From: an uncultured Ellagibacter sp.
GTDB taxonomy: Bacteria > Actinomycetota > Coriobacteriia > Coriobacteriales > Eggerthellaceae
NCBI GenBank assembly: GCA_934663775.1
Contig: CAKUKU010000001.1
Coordinates: forward strand, 1-64,000
Length of the DNA stretch: 64,000 nt
Direction of reading: 5' to 3'
Shown: positions 41,005 to 51,916 of the stretch, one piece after another
How positions within the stretch are numbered: the stretch's first letter is position 1
Layout of the letters: the number at the start of each line of letters is the position of its first letter
Position numbers and translations under genes: made by a program
Notes under the pieces: model-generated
What the model was told of the DNA's origin: nothing
The model's input: the letters and a program-made list of their open reading frames with translations, nothing else
Database searches by the model: none

Positions 41005-41904
41005 ATGAAATTGCTTTTGCACGCATGCTGCGGGCCATGCTCGCTCGTGCCCGTGCGCCTTCTCCAAGCGGCGGGGCACGATATCGCCATTTACTACGCG
41101 AACTCGAACATCGCGCCACGCGAAGAGTACGCGCACCGCCTCGCCACGCTCGAGGACTGGGCGAGAAGCGAGGGCATTCCCGTCATCGAGGGCCCTTACG
41201 ACCCTGCCAGCTGGGAGGAGGCTGCGGGGCGTATCGGAGACGCAGCGCTCGCCGACGTTCGCGCCCCCCGCGAGCAAGCGTTGCTCGCTGCGGGCGACCA
41301 CGAAGCGAGCAACCCCAGCGCGGGCGAGCACGCCCCGGACGATTCCGGTGCAGGCGATTCCGCCGCGAGCGAGCATTCCCCCCTTCGCGCCGACGTCCTC
41401 TCCGTCGACCCCGCGCGCCGAGAGGCACGCTGCCGTGCGTGCTATCGCCTTCGCCTCGAAGAGACAGCACGCGTAGCCGCCGAGCAGGGTTACGACGGCA
41501 TCGGCACCACGCTTTCCGTAAGCCCCTATCAATACACTCAAGTCATCGAGGAAGAAGTGCAGCGAGCGGCCGAGCGCGCCGGAGTTGCAGGCGTCTTCGA
41601 GGACTTCCGCCCCTACTACGACGAGGCCACGCGCCGAAGCCGCGCGCTTGGAATGTATCGCCAAAACTACTGCGGTTGCCGCATAAGCGATGCGGAGGCC
41701 GCAGCCGAACGGGCCGAGCGAAAGGCTCAGCGAGCAGCCGCGAAACAGGCGGAACGCGCCGAGCACGCCGAGGAAATCGCCGCCGCCGAGGCGGAGCTCA
41801 AACAGCATCGCGCCGCACGCGCAGCCTACGACAAGAAGCAAGCCCGCAAGCGAGCGATTCTCAAATCGCTTCGCGAGCAGGCGAAACAGGAAGTTTCAGA
41901 GTGA
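41005..41904 (+). CDS. queH: Epoxyqueuosine reductase QueH
   Basis: 299 residues from ATG 41005 (GAGAGGAG upstream). QueH reduces epoxyqueuosine to queuosine in tRNA using an Fe-S centre. Cys motifs: HACCGPCSL (C8, C9, C12), CRACYRLRLEET (~142-145) and NYCGCRIS (~222). An insertion of ~50 Ala/Glu/Ser-rich residues (about 80-130) and a long charged C-terminal tail (AERAERKAQRAAAKQAERAE) are unusual additions. The stop overlaps the GTG of the next gene (GTGA), an HgdB-like protein. Divergent to HAD-tgt. Confidence 0.93.
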   Translation: MKLLLHACCGPCSLVPVRLLQAAGHDIAIYYANSNIAPREEYAHRLATLEDWARSEGIPVIEGPYDPASWEEAAGRIGDAALADVRAPREQALLAAGDHEASNPSAGEHAPDDSGAGDSAASEHSPLRADVLSVDPARREARCRACYRLRLEETARVAAEQGYDGIGTTLSVSPYQYTQVIEEEVQRAAERAGVAGVFEDFRPYYDEATRRSRALGMYRQNYCGCRISDAEAAAERAERKAQRAAAKQAERAEHAEEIAAAEAELKQHRAARAAYDKKQARKRAILKSLREQAKQEVSE

Positions 41905-43229
41905 GACCCTTCGCCGACCCCATACACCGTTACATGGATCACGTGCGGCGCACGTGCGAGACCGACCCCGAGCGCGCCTGGCGAGACGCCCTCATCGGCT
42001 TTCGCGGCAACACCTGGGGATCGCGCCATCTTCCCAACTTCCATGCGGCGCGCGGCTACCACAAGCTGGAAGCTTACACGCTCGGCCTTGTGTCCGACCA
42101 GCTCGGACACGAAAACAACTATGTATGGGGCAACGTGTTCGCGCCGGTGGAAATCATGGAGTGCTTCGGCCTGGGAACCGTGAGCGTCGAATGTCTGGCG
42201 AGCTTCTTCTCGGGATACCACGCCGCGCCGTTCTTCATCGACCGCGCGCAGGAGGCCGGCATCGCGCCCACGCTGTGCACGTACCATAAAACGGTCATGG
42301 GGATGATGGAGACGGGCGTACTGCATGCGCCGCGGCTCGCCGTGACCACCTCTTGCGCCTGCGACGGCAACCTGAGCACCTTCCGCCAGCTCGGGCAGCG
42401 GATGGATGTCCCCATGGTGCTGCTCGACGTACCCTACGACAGCGACGACGCATCGGTGGACTACCTCGCCGACCAACTGCGTGAGCTCACGCACACCCTC
42501 GAAGAGTTGACGGGCGTGCCCTTTGACGAGAGCCGCCTTTCACATCTTCTGGAAGTCGAGCGCGAGACTAACGCCCTCGCCTGGGAATTCATGCGCCTGC
42601 AAGCGGAGCATTTCTACCCGGCCGAGTTCATTCACCACCTGTTCTTCGTACTCGCCATGCAGCTTTCGGCGGGAAGCGAGGAGTTGCGCGATCTTTTGCG
42701 CTTCATGGTTGACGACATCAAGCGCGCGCCGAGGCTGCAGGGTGACAAAATCCTTTGGGTGCACCTCATGCCGTACTACCAACAAAGCCTGAAAGCCGCC
42801 TTCGACTACAGCCCGGCCCATCAGATCGTCGCCGTCGACATGGCCTTTTGCACGATGAGCGAGCTCACCGACGCCGACCCCTTCCGCGCGCTTGCCAAAA
42901 AGCTCATCGACAACGCGATGAACGGCCCCTACGAACGCAAGCTCGCACTCGTCGACCGCCTGCTCGACGCGACACACGCCGACGGCGTCATTCACTTCTG
43001 CCACTGGGGATGCAAGCAGTCCGCAGGCGGAAGCGCCCTTTTGCGCGAGCACCTGCACGAAGCCAGCGTGCCGCTTCTGCAGCTCGACGGCGACGGCATC
43101 GACGAACGCAACAGCCACGACGGGCAGATAAAGACGCGCCTCGAGGCATTCTTCGAGGTGCTCGAGGCGAAGCGAGCGGAAAGCGCCGCGCAGGGCGGGG
43201 GCGTCGAGGCGAAGGGCGGTGCGCGATGA
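41901..43229 (+). CDS. 2-hydroxyacyl-CoA dehydratase-type subunit (HgdB/FldB-like)
   Basis: 442 residues from GTG 41901. Belongs to the HGD-D superfamily, which holds [4Fe-4S] clusters and performs radical reductions driven by an ATP-dependent activase. Visible blocks: NNYVWGNVFAPVEIMECFG, TTSCACDGN, HLMPYYQQS and HFCHWGCKQSAGGS, with cysteines at the expected ligand places. The stop overlaps the ATG of the next gene (ATGA), encoding a second dehydratase-like domain plus activase. Substrate unknown; placement between queH and queA is striking. Could instead be a double-cubane-type reductase. Confidence 0.85.
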   Translation: MRPFADPIHRYMDHVRRTCETDPERAWRDALIGFRGNTWGSRHLPNFHAARGYHKLEAYTLGLVSDQLGHENNYVWGNVFAPVEIMECFGLGTVSVECLASFFSGYHAAPFFIDRAQEAGIAPTLCTYHKTVMGMMETGVLHAPRLAVTTSCACDGNLSTFRQLGQRMDVPMVLLDVPYDSDDASVDYLADQLRELTHTLEELTGVPFDESRLSHLLEVERETNALAWEFMRLQAEHFYPAEFIHHLFFVLAMQLSAGSEELRDLLRFMVDDIKRAPRLQGDKILWVHLMPYYQQSLKAAFDYSPAHQIVAVDMAFCTMSELTDADPFRALAKKLIDNAMNGPYERKLALVDRLLDATHADGVIHFCHWGCKQSAGGSALLREHLHEASVPLLQLDGDGIDERNSHDGQIKTRLEAFFEVLEAKRAESAAQGGGVEAKGGAR

Positions 43230-45238
43230 GGATCGGGTATGTCTGCAAATACGCCCCCATCGAGGCGCTCGAGGCGATGGGCGCGCATATGGAGCACATC
43301 GAGCCTGATGAGAGCCTCGTCAGCTTCGATGCTGCCGAGTCTTGCATGCACGCGAACGTGTGCAGTTTCGCGAAGGCGACGTTCGAGACCGTCCTTTCGG
43401 GAAACCTTGACGGCATCGTGCTGACCACCTGCTGCGACAGCATGCGCCGCCTCGCCGACACCCTGCGCGCGCAAGCTCCCGACCTGTTCATCCACGTGCT
43501 CGACGTGCCGCGCGACACGAGCGAGGCAGCCTGCGCGCTGTTCGAGCGCAACGTGCGAAAGCTCCTTTCTGCATACGGCGAGTTTGCCAATGCAACGTTT
43601 TCGGAAGAGAAATTGTTCGCCCAGCTCGGCGGCTCCGTTTGCCCTGCGGAAGGCACTTGCGACTCACCCTTGGAGCTCGACTACGCGAGACTTCATTCAG
43701 AAGCTGCGCAGCCTTCATTCCGCCTCGCGAAGTCGAGCTCCGTCTCGCAGGAGTCTATCTACCGCGACAAGGCTGGCGACGCCGGCGCGCGGAGCGAAGG
43801 CTGCGAAGCTTCTGAGCGGAGCGCGACCGCGACGCCAGCCGTCCCGCAGGTCGACTCTCGCGACCGCAACCAGGCGGCGGGCTCGGCCGCATGGAGCGAA
43901 GGCTGCGAAGCTTCTGAGCGAAGCGCGACCGCGGCAGCCGCCGCCCCGCAGTTCGACAACGCCCTGCAACCGCAGACGCACTTCTCCCCCACGATGCCCA
44001 ATGTAGGCATCGCAGGCGCACGCGCGAACGCTGAAATCAAACGCATTCTCGAATCGCACGGCGTGAACATCACCTTCGACATCACCTGCACGAACGCAAT
44101 CCGTCGCTTCGTGCCCCAAAAAACGGACACCCTTGCTCAGTACGTGCACGACGTGCTCACGCAGCTTCCCTGCGCGCGCATGCGGGACATATCCCCGCGC
44201 AAAGACTTCTTCGACCACGTCCTTCCCCAGGTCGACGGGCTGGTCTTCCACACCGTGCAATTTTGCGACATGTATTCTTACGAGTACAGCGACCTTAAAC
44301 GGACATCGCCTGCGCCGATACTCGCGCTCGAAACCGATTGCACCGCGCAGAGCCGCGGGCAGATGCTCACGCGGCTCGAGGCGTTCCTCGAGTCAATTGG
44401 CGCCTCGCAAACCGAACGCCTCGCAAGCCAGAAAGGCTCACCTATGAGCACAGCCGCCACCTTCGTCGTCGGGCTCGACTCGGGCTCGACTTCCACCAAC
44501 GCCGTCGTCATGAACGAGGCGCGCAAGATCGTTGCAAGCGTCGTCATCAGAACGGGCGCTAAGGCGGGCGCCTCCGCCGAGCGCGCGTATCGCGAAGTGC
44601 TCGAGCGCGCAGGTATCACGCCTGACCAGGTCGCATGCACCATTGCCACCGGATACGGCCGCGTGAGCATCCCGTTTGCCGACGAGAACGTGACCGAGAT
44701 CAGCTGCCACGGGCGAGGTGCGCACTACTTCAACCCCGACGTTCGCACTATCCTCGACATCGGCGGCCAAGACAGCAAGGCCATCCATGTGAACGCCGCA
44801 GGCGAGGTGACCGATTTCGCGATGAACGACAAGTGCGCGGCGGGCACGGGGCGTTTTCTCGAGATGATCGCGCGCTCGCTCGAGATCAGCCTCGACGAGC
44901 TGGGGCCAGCGGCGCTCGAAAGCAAGAAGCGCCTGGAAATCGCCAGCATGTGCTCGGTGTTCGCGGAATCCGAGGTCATCTCGCTCATCGCCAACAACGA
45001 GGAGAAACCCGACATCGCAGCAGGCGTCTGCCGCGCCGTGGCCGGCAAAGCGTATTCGCTCATGAGGCGCGTCGGCCTGGAAGGCGCCTACATGATGACG
45101 GGCGGTGTCGCCCAAAACCCGGGCGTGGTACGCGCGGTCGAGGAGCTCATCGGCGAGAAGCTCTTCATCTGCGAGGATCCCGAAATCGTGGGAGCGACCG
45201 GCGCCGCCCTCCTCGCCCTGGAAAAGCTAGGCGAATAG
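43226..45238 (+). CDS. Fusion of HGD-D dehydratase-like domain and acyl-CoA dehydratase activase
   Basis: 670 residues. Residues ~1-135 and ~255-400 form an HGD-D-like domain (SCMHANVCSFAKATFE, LTTCCDSMRRLAD, later HGVNITFDITCTNAIRRF), interrupted by ~110 low-complexity residues with a duplicated WSEGCEASERSATA word. From ~407 it is a BadF/HgdC-type activase: GLDSGSTSTNAVV, ILDIGGQDSKAI, the cluster ligands in NDKCAAGTGRFL and SMCSVFAESEV, then TGGVAQNPGV. An internal ATG at 44444 has GAAAGG seven bases upstream, so a stand-alone activase could also be made. The activase uses ATP to inject low-potential electrons into the dehydratase. Confidence 0.88.
   Translation: MRIGYVCKYAPIEALEAMGAHMEHIEPDESLVSFDAAESCMHANVCSFAKATFETVLSGNLDGIVLTTCCDSMRRLADTLRAQAPDLFIHVLDVPRDTSEAACALFERNVRKLLSAYGEFANATFSEEKLFAQLGGSVCPAEGTCDSPLELDYARLHSEAAQPSFRLAKSSSVSQESIYRDKAGDAGARSEGCEASERSATATPAVPQVDSRDRNQAAGSAAWSEGCEASERSATAAAAAPQFDNALQPQTHFSPTMPNVGIAGARANAEIKRILESHGVNITFDITCTNAIRRFVPQKTDTLAQYVHDVLTQLPCARMRDISPRKDFFDHVLPQVDGLVFHTVQFCDMYSYEYSDLKRTSPAPILALETDCTAQSRGQMLTRLEAFLESIGASQTERLASQKGSPMSTAATFVVGLDSGSTSTNAVVMNEARKIVASVVIRTGAKAGASAERAYREVLERAGITPDQVACTIATGYGRVSIPFADENVTEISCHGRGAHYFNPDVRTILDIGGQDSKAIHVNAAGEVTDFAMNDKCAAGTGRFLEMIARSLEISLDELGPAALESKKRLEIASMCSVFAESEVISLIANNEEKPDIAAGVCRAVAGKAYSLMRRVGLEGAYMMTGGVAQNPGVVRAVEELIGEKLFICEDPEIVGATGAALLALEKLGE
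43791..43932. repeat. 41-bp direct repeat inside the dehydratase-activase gene
   Basis: 43791-43831 and 43892-43932 differ by one base (core GCGAAGGCTGCGAAGCTTCT). An imperfect inverted copy lies at about 43695-43722. This looks like a small interspersed repeat that expanded inside the coding linker while keeping frame. Confidence 0.75.
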
Positions 45239-45297
45239 GCGCAGGTGATACAATCTCATCACGCAAATCGAGAACGCCAGAACAAGAAAGACAGCAT

Positions 45298-45417
45298 ATG
45301 AGAACAGAAGATTTCAATTATTCAACAGTCCAGTGGACTGTTGAACCCCGAGCACCGCGAAGCGGGGCGCAGGGGGCCAGGAAGGCGAAGCTCCACCACG
45401 AAGGGCGGCAGGCATGA
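45298..45417 (+). CDS. Short upstream ORF duplicating the queA N-terminus
   Basis: 39 codons starting MRTEDFNY, the same eight residues as QueA, then STVQWTVEPRAPRSGAQGAR. Its TGA overlaps the queA ATG (ATGA). A palindrome TTCAACAGTCCA-G-TGGACTGTTGAA follows the duplicated start. Probably the result of a small insertion that separated the old start from a regenerated one; it may now couple translation. Confidence 0.55.
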   Translation: MRTEDFNYSTVQWTVEPRAPRSGAQGARKAKLHHEGRQA

Positions 45418-46595
45418 GAACTGAAGATTTCAATTACGACCTGCCCGAAGAGCTTATCGCGCAAGAACCTGCGGCGGTGCGCGACGCCTGCCGCATGCTG
45501 GTGATGGATCGCGAATCGGGCGCGCTTGAAGACCGCATCTTCCGCGACATCGAGGAGTACCTGCGCCCAGGCGATCTGCTCGTGGCAAACGAGACGCGCG
45601 TCATGCCCGCACGCCTTTTAGGCGCGAAACGAGGCACGGGCGGTCAGGCGGAAGTGTTCCTCCTTCGCGAGGTCAAAGGCGAGAAGGCAAAGCCTTATCT
45701 CGACGACGCCCTCACCGATTCACCCAACCAGCAGGCCATTTGGGAAGTGCTCGTGCGCCCTGGCAAGCGTCTGAAGCCAGGCAGCGGCGCGGTGGTCGAC
45801 TTCACCGACAAGCAGGGAAACGTCGCGCTTTCCGCCGAGGTCGTCGACTGGGCGAGCGCGAAGACGGACGCAGCAGCGGGCGAAGGCCAGGACGCCGAGG
45901 CGTCGGTCGCTAAAGGCGAGCGCATCGCGCGCCTCACCACGACGCTCCCCTCGCTCGACGAGGCGCTTCACGCCGTTGGCCACACGCCCCTTCCGCCCTA
46001 CATCAAAAACTACGCCGGCGACGAAGAGCTGTACCAAACCGTGTACTCGCGCCGCGAGGCCTCGGCGGCAGCGCCCACCGCAGGCCTCCACTTCACGCCC
46101 GAGCTCATCGATCGCTTGAAGGCGAAGGGAGTCCGTTGGGAAACCGTCGAGCTCGAAGTGGGCCTCGACACGTTCCGCATCGTAGACGAGGACGATCCGA
46201 CCAAGCACAAGATGCACACCGAGTTCTACACCGTGCCGCAGACCACCGTCGACGCCATCAATGAGACGCATGCGGCGGGCGGGCGCGTCATCGCCGTGGG
46301 AACCACGTCAACCCGCAGCCTGGAAAGCGCCTGGGACCCGCAGGCGAACGGCGGCGAAGGCGCCATCACGGCGCGCAATCGCGACGCCACGAGCCTCTAC
46401 CTTCTGCCGGGCAGCACCTTCCACGTGATCGACGGGCTCATCACGAACTTCCACGTGCCCAAGAGCACGCTCATGATGCTCGTGAGCGCGTTCTCAAGCC
46501 GCGAGCACATTATGGCGGCGTATCGCCACGCCATCGAGAGCCGCTACCGCATGCTCTCCTTCGGCGACGCCATGTTCATCAAGCCGGCGAAATAG
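45414..46595 (+). CDS. queA: tRNA preQ1(34) S-adenosylmethionine ribosyltransferase-isomerase
   Basis: 393 residues. QueA transfers and isomerises ribose from SAM onto preQ1-tRNA to give epoxyqueuosine, the step after Tgt and before QueH. Motifs: FNYDLPEELIAQEPA, FRDIEEYLRPGDLLVANETR, AAPTAGLHFTPEL and NFHVPKSTLMMLVSAFSSRE. Slightly long because of ~45 extra residues around 90-170. Start ATG 45414 overlaps a short upstream ORF; GGGCGGCAGG is a weak ribosome site, so coupling may matter. Confidence 0.95.
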   Translation: MRTEDFNYDLPEELIAQEPAAVRDACRMLVMDRESGALEDRIFRDIEEYLRPGDLLVANETRVMPARLLGAKRGTGGQAEVFLLREVKGEKAKPYLDDALTDSPNQQAIWEVLVRPGKRLKPGSGAVVDFTDKQGNVALSAEVVDWASAKTDAAAGEGQDAEASVAKGERIARLTTTLPSLDEALHAVGHTPLPPYIKNYAGDEELYQTVYSRREASAAAPTAGLHFTPELIDRLKAKGVRWETVELEVGLDTFRIVDEDDPTKHKMHTEFYTVPQTTVDAINETHAAGGRVIAVGTTSTRSLESAWDPQANGGEGAITARNRDATSLYLLPGSTFHVIDGLITNFHVPKSTLMMLVSAFSSREHIMAAYRHAIESRYRMLSFGDAMFIKPAK

Positions 46596-46612
46596 CAAGC
46601 GAGCAAAAACAA

Positions 46613-46651
46613 GCGAGGCCCCTGCGAAATCCAAGTTCGCAGGGGCCTCGC
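46613..46651. terminator. Bidirectional terminator between queA and ligA
   Basis: GCGAGGCCCCTGCGAA (46613-46628) pairs perfectly with 46636-46651 across ATCCAAG; preceded by AAAAAC-type A-rich sequence, which acts as the T-run for the opposite strand. Confidence 0.8.
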
Positions 46652-46722
46652 ATCATATTGAGGGAAAAACAGGTCGAGAGGGGGGCGACTCAGCCCGCGG
46701 CTATCCCGCGGCTATTCCCTGG

Positions 46723-48939
<2,217 letters not shown>

Positions 48940-49470
48940 CTACATGAGCACGCTGTCGGCGCGCCATCCGTACATGATAAGGGAAACGCCGCGCATAATG
49001 ACAAATACCGCCAAGAAAACAGCGAGCATCGCCGGGTAGACGAAGAACACCACGCCGCACAGGATGTCCACGATGCCCGAGAACACCATCCAGCCCCACA
49101 TCGGCATGTTGAACTTGTGCAGCTGAACCGCGCCGATGACCTCGATGGCGCCGAACGCCACAACGAAGATGCCCACAAGCCACGAAACAACGCCCGCAAA
49201 AACAATCGGATGCAGCAGCAACATGATGCCGATGATGATGTCGAGGACCGCATACACGATCATCCAGGGCGAAGGCGAGGTGAACAGGTTTCCCTTCAGG
49301 CGCACATATCCCACAAGATCGAGGATGCCGCTCACGAGGAAGCCAGCGCCCAGTATCGCTGTGATCGTTGCCAACGTGAGTCCAGGGAACGCGGTGATGA
49401 AAATCGCGAGGAGCACGAGGAGCGCACCTGCAACGATAAGCCCCCAATCGTGACGCTTCGATTCTGCCAT
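48940..49470 (-). CDS. HdeD/DUF308 membrane protein
   Basis: 176 residues with six helices: three pairs such as GLIVAGALLVLLAIFITAFP, LGAGFLVSGILDLVGYV, VYAVLDIIIGIMLLLHPIVF and MVFSGIVDILCGVVFFVYPA. The repeated pattern ending ...P plus a gap and GI/GA is that of HdeD (DUF308) proteins, linked to acid stress in enterobacteria but of unclear activity elsewhere. GGAGG precedes the ATG. Single gene between nnrD and ligA. Confidence 0.85.
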   Translation of the reverse strand: MAESKRHDWGLIVAGALLVLLAIFITAFPGLTLATITAILGAGFLVSGILDLVGYVRLKGNLFTSPSPWMIVYAVLDIIIGIMLLLHPIVFAGVVSWLVGIFVVAFGAIEVIGAVQLHKFNMPMWGWMVFSGIVDILCGVVFFVYPAMLAVFLAVFVIMRGVSLIMYGWRADSVLM

Positions 49471-49578
49471 AACGATCGACCTCCTTTGATATCGATGCGC
49501 GCCGCGCCGCGGTCAGCGCGCCGCGCCCTCATATGACAGCCACATTCTACCGCGCACGTTCGCCGCGGTGAATAGTTA

Positions 49579-50502
49579 TTACACACTTGCTGAATAACGT
49601 GCGTACAATTCCCGCTCGCTCAAGCGGCTCTTAAGCGCCTCGAGTTCCCGAATCACCAGGGGAAGATAGCGCGGCAGATCCTCCGCCACGATGCAACGCT
49701 CGGAGAGCTCGGACGCGGCAAGACGGCCCGCCCGGGCGTGAAACGTCGCCGCGAGCACGCACGCATCGAAAGGCGAGAGCCCTTGCGCGAGGAGCGCGCC
49801 GACCATACCCGCAAGCACGTCTCCCGTGCCGGCTTTCGCAAGCGCAGGCGTTCCCTCGTCCATCACCGCGGTGGTCTCGCCATCGGAGATGAAACTCTTC
49901 GGCCCCTTAACAAGCGCCGTCACGCCATACGCAAGCGAGATAAGGCGCGCGAGCTCGTCAGCGTCGTCGGTCGGGAAACCGAAGGGCTCGGCAAGCCGAG
50001 CCGCCTCGCCCGCATGGGGCGTCACGATCGTCTCGAGCCCGGACTCGAACCGCTCTTGGACGAGCTTGCGGCCCCTTTTCGTAGCGAGGAAGGCAAGAGC
50101 GCCCCCGTCTACCACGAGTGGTGCGCAGACCGATTCGATCACGGTGAAGGCGAGCTTCTCGCACGACCCGCTCTTCGCGTCAAAGCCAGGGCCTAAGACG
50201 TACGCCGACGGATGACCCGCCCGAGTTGGCGGGAAATCGCGAGGGGAAAGGTTCTTCCACGAGCGGACGACGAGGGAGGGGCTGACCGCGCGAACGGCAT
50301 CGACCGACTTCGGCGCACAGATAACCTCGGTATACCCCGCCCCCATGCGCTGAGATGCCAAGGCGGCAAGAGCGGCGGCACCGGGATAGCGCGAGCAGCC
50401 GGCAACGAGCGACACCTTCCCGCGCGTATACTTGTTGGCATCTTCCGCAAGCTCGGGAAGGAGGCCGCACAGCTTCGCATCCGAATATTTCCATGCGATC
50501 AT
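49579..50502 (-). CDS. nnrD: ADP-dependent NAD(P)H-hydrate dehydratase
   Basis: 307 residues, a YjeF C-terminal (ribokinase-like) domain: RGKVSLVAGCSRYPGAAALA, YVLGPGFDAKSG, PLVVDGGALAFLA, TIVTPHAGEAARLAE and the nucleotide-site KAGTGDVLAGMVGALLAQG. It repairs damaged hydrated NAD(P)H. The N-terminal epimerase domain found in many bacteria (NnrE) is absent here and must be elsewhere. Start ATG 50502; no close ribosome site is obvious. Confidence 0.92.
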   Translation of the reverse strand: MIAWKYSDAKLCGLLPELAEDANKYTRGKVSLVAGCSRYPGAAALAALASQRMGAGYTEVICAPKSVDAVRAVSPSLVVRSWKNLSPRDFPPTRAGHPSAYVLGPGFDAKSGSCEKLAFTVIESVCAPLVVDGGALAFLATKRGRKLVQERFESGLETIVTPHAGEAARLAEPFGFPTDDADELARLISLAYGVTALVKGPKSFISDGETTAVMDEGTPALAKAGTGDVLAGMVGALLAQGLSPFDACVLAATFHARAGRLAASELSERCIVAEDLPRYLPLVIRELEALKSRLSERELYARYSASV

Positions 50503-50959
50503 CTTGAATTCCCTTCGCGTTTCTTTACTATCTTGCTTGAGTATAACCGCTGCATGTCCGACTTGGCTCCTTCAAGCTGGACACCATCTTATCCGATTTA
50601 CGATTTCGGTGGACGGGGCGAGCGGCGCAAAGCGAAGATTTGAGCGAACGCGCCAATGGGGCATGACGAGCGCCCACGAGTGCCCCGGCCGAACGGCAAC
50701 CCGAAGTTTCCTCGGGCGGGAAGAACAAGCGCCGACGAGCGACGGCCGAAGTGTTCTCGGGTGAGAGCCGAAGAGGCCAAGAGCGACACCGCGAAGCTAA
50801 CCTGAGAGCGTTCAAGGGCTCCTCGGCCGAACGGCAACCCGAGGGCACCCCGCCGAGTGTCACTCCATTCTTTACCCGTTATTCTTGATATATGTTAGAC
50901 AGCTGCCTATTTTATTGATTTTCAATCTATCTGGGGTTATACCCTGGTACAATCGCGGC
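50503..50959. other. Repeat-containing intergenic region
   Basis: A 19-bp exact direct repeat, CGGCCGAACGGCAACCCGA, occurs at 50686-50704 and 50824-50842 in a GC-rich setting with no supported gene. Just before the endonuclease start is TACAAT (50948-50953), seven bases from ATG 50960, so that gene is probably leaderless. Confidence 0.5.
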
Positions 50960-51916
50960 ATGGATGTTGTTGTTTGTCACATATCAGCTCTTCACTACTG
51001 GCTCTCGCACGTCGGAAGCCCCCACATGGACGACTTTCGATCCTCCAGCACTCCCCAGCTTAGCATTCCCCTTCGCGAATCCGAGATAACGGCAGCTGTG
51101 AGCATTCTTCCCGAAGAACGGCAGCACGAGAAAGTGCATCTTCTTGTCGAAACGCACGAGGCAGCAAGGCACTCGCGCGATGTTGCGATTCATACGACCA
51201 CTCTTGTGCTCGGACCTGCGGATTTCCATCTTGCAGCACCGGGGGTCTTCGTCTGCTCGCCCGAGTTCGCGCTCATCCAATCCGCCCAGACACTCGGCGA
51301 AATCGAGTTCCTTCGAATCGCATTCGCACTCTGCGGAACATATCGCGTTGGCATCAACGATGCCTATCCCCTGACAACGCCCCTGAGAATCAACCAGATG
51401 CTCGACCGCATGACAGGTTTGAACGGCGCCAAGTTCGCCCGTCGGCTTATCCCGCACATTCTCGCAGGAGCGGCCTCCCCGCGAGAAGCCCAGCTCGTGC
51501 TGCATCTTTGCCTTCCCTACCGCATGGGCGGCTACGGAATTCCCCATCCGCAGCTCAACCCGCGCATCGACCTTCCGGCGCACGTTCAGCGGCTTACGGG
51601 AAACAGCGTGCTGTTCCCCGACCTTTTCTGGCCCGATAAGAATATCGCCGTCGAGTACGACAGCGACAAATGGCACACCGGCTCTTCGCGCATTGCGAAC
51701 GATGCTCGCCGGCGCAATATCCTCGTGCATCTGGGGATAACGGAGATATGCGTCACGAAACGCCAGTTCAACGACTTAATCGCATTCGATAAGACAGCGC
51801 GAATCCTCTCCCGTCGGCTTCGGCATAGAATCCATCCCCGCAGCGAGGAGTTCCGCAGTCGGCAGATGAAGCTCCGCAAGCAGCTGCTAGCCCCGCTCCT
51901 TCGTGTACAAAAATGA
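50960..51916 (+). CDS. Endonuclease-like (PD-(D/E)XK, DUF559/Vsr-type) protein
   Basis: 318 residues from ATG 50960. The N-terminal ~200 residues resemble AbiEi/DUF-type wing and helical regions (SAQTLGEIEFLRIAFALCGT, DRMTGLNGAKFARRLIPHIL). The C-terminal nuclease fold has FPDLFWPDKNIAVEYDSDKW and RRRNILVHLGITEICVTKRQ, the D...E-Y-D-S arrangement of DUF559/Vsr-like proteins. Such genes are common singletons in Coriobacteria; function unproven, possibly defence. Its last codons (VQK and stop) lie inside the left arm of a MITE-like inverted repeat. Confidence 0.75.
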   Translation: MDVVVCHISALHYWLSHVGSPHMDDFRSSSTPQLSIPLRESEITAAVSILPEERQHEKVHLLVETHEAARHSRDVAIHTTTLVLGPADFHLAAPGVFVCSPEFALIQSAQTLGEIEFLRIAFALCGTYRVGINDAYPLTTPLRINQMLDRMTGLNGAKFARRLIPHILAGAASPREAQLVLHLCLPYRMGGYGIPHPQLNPRIDLPAHVQRLTGNSVLFPDLFWPDKNIAVEYDSDKWHTGSSRIANDARRRNILVHLGITEICVTKRQFNDLIAFDKTARILSRRLRHRIHPRSEEFRSRQMKLRKQLLAPLLRVQK

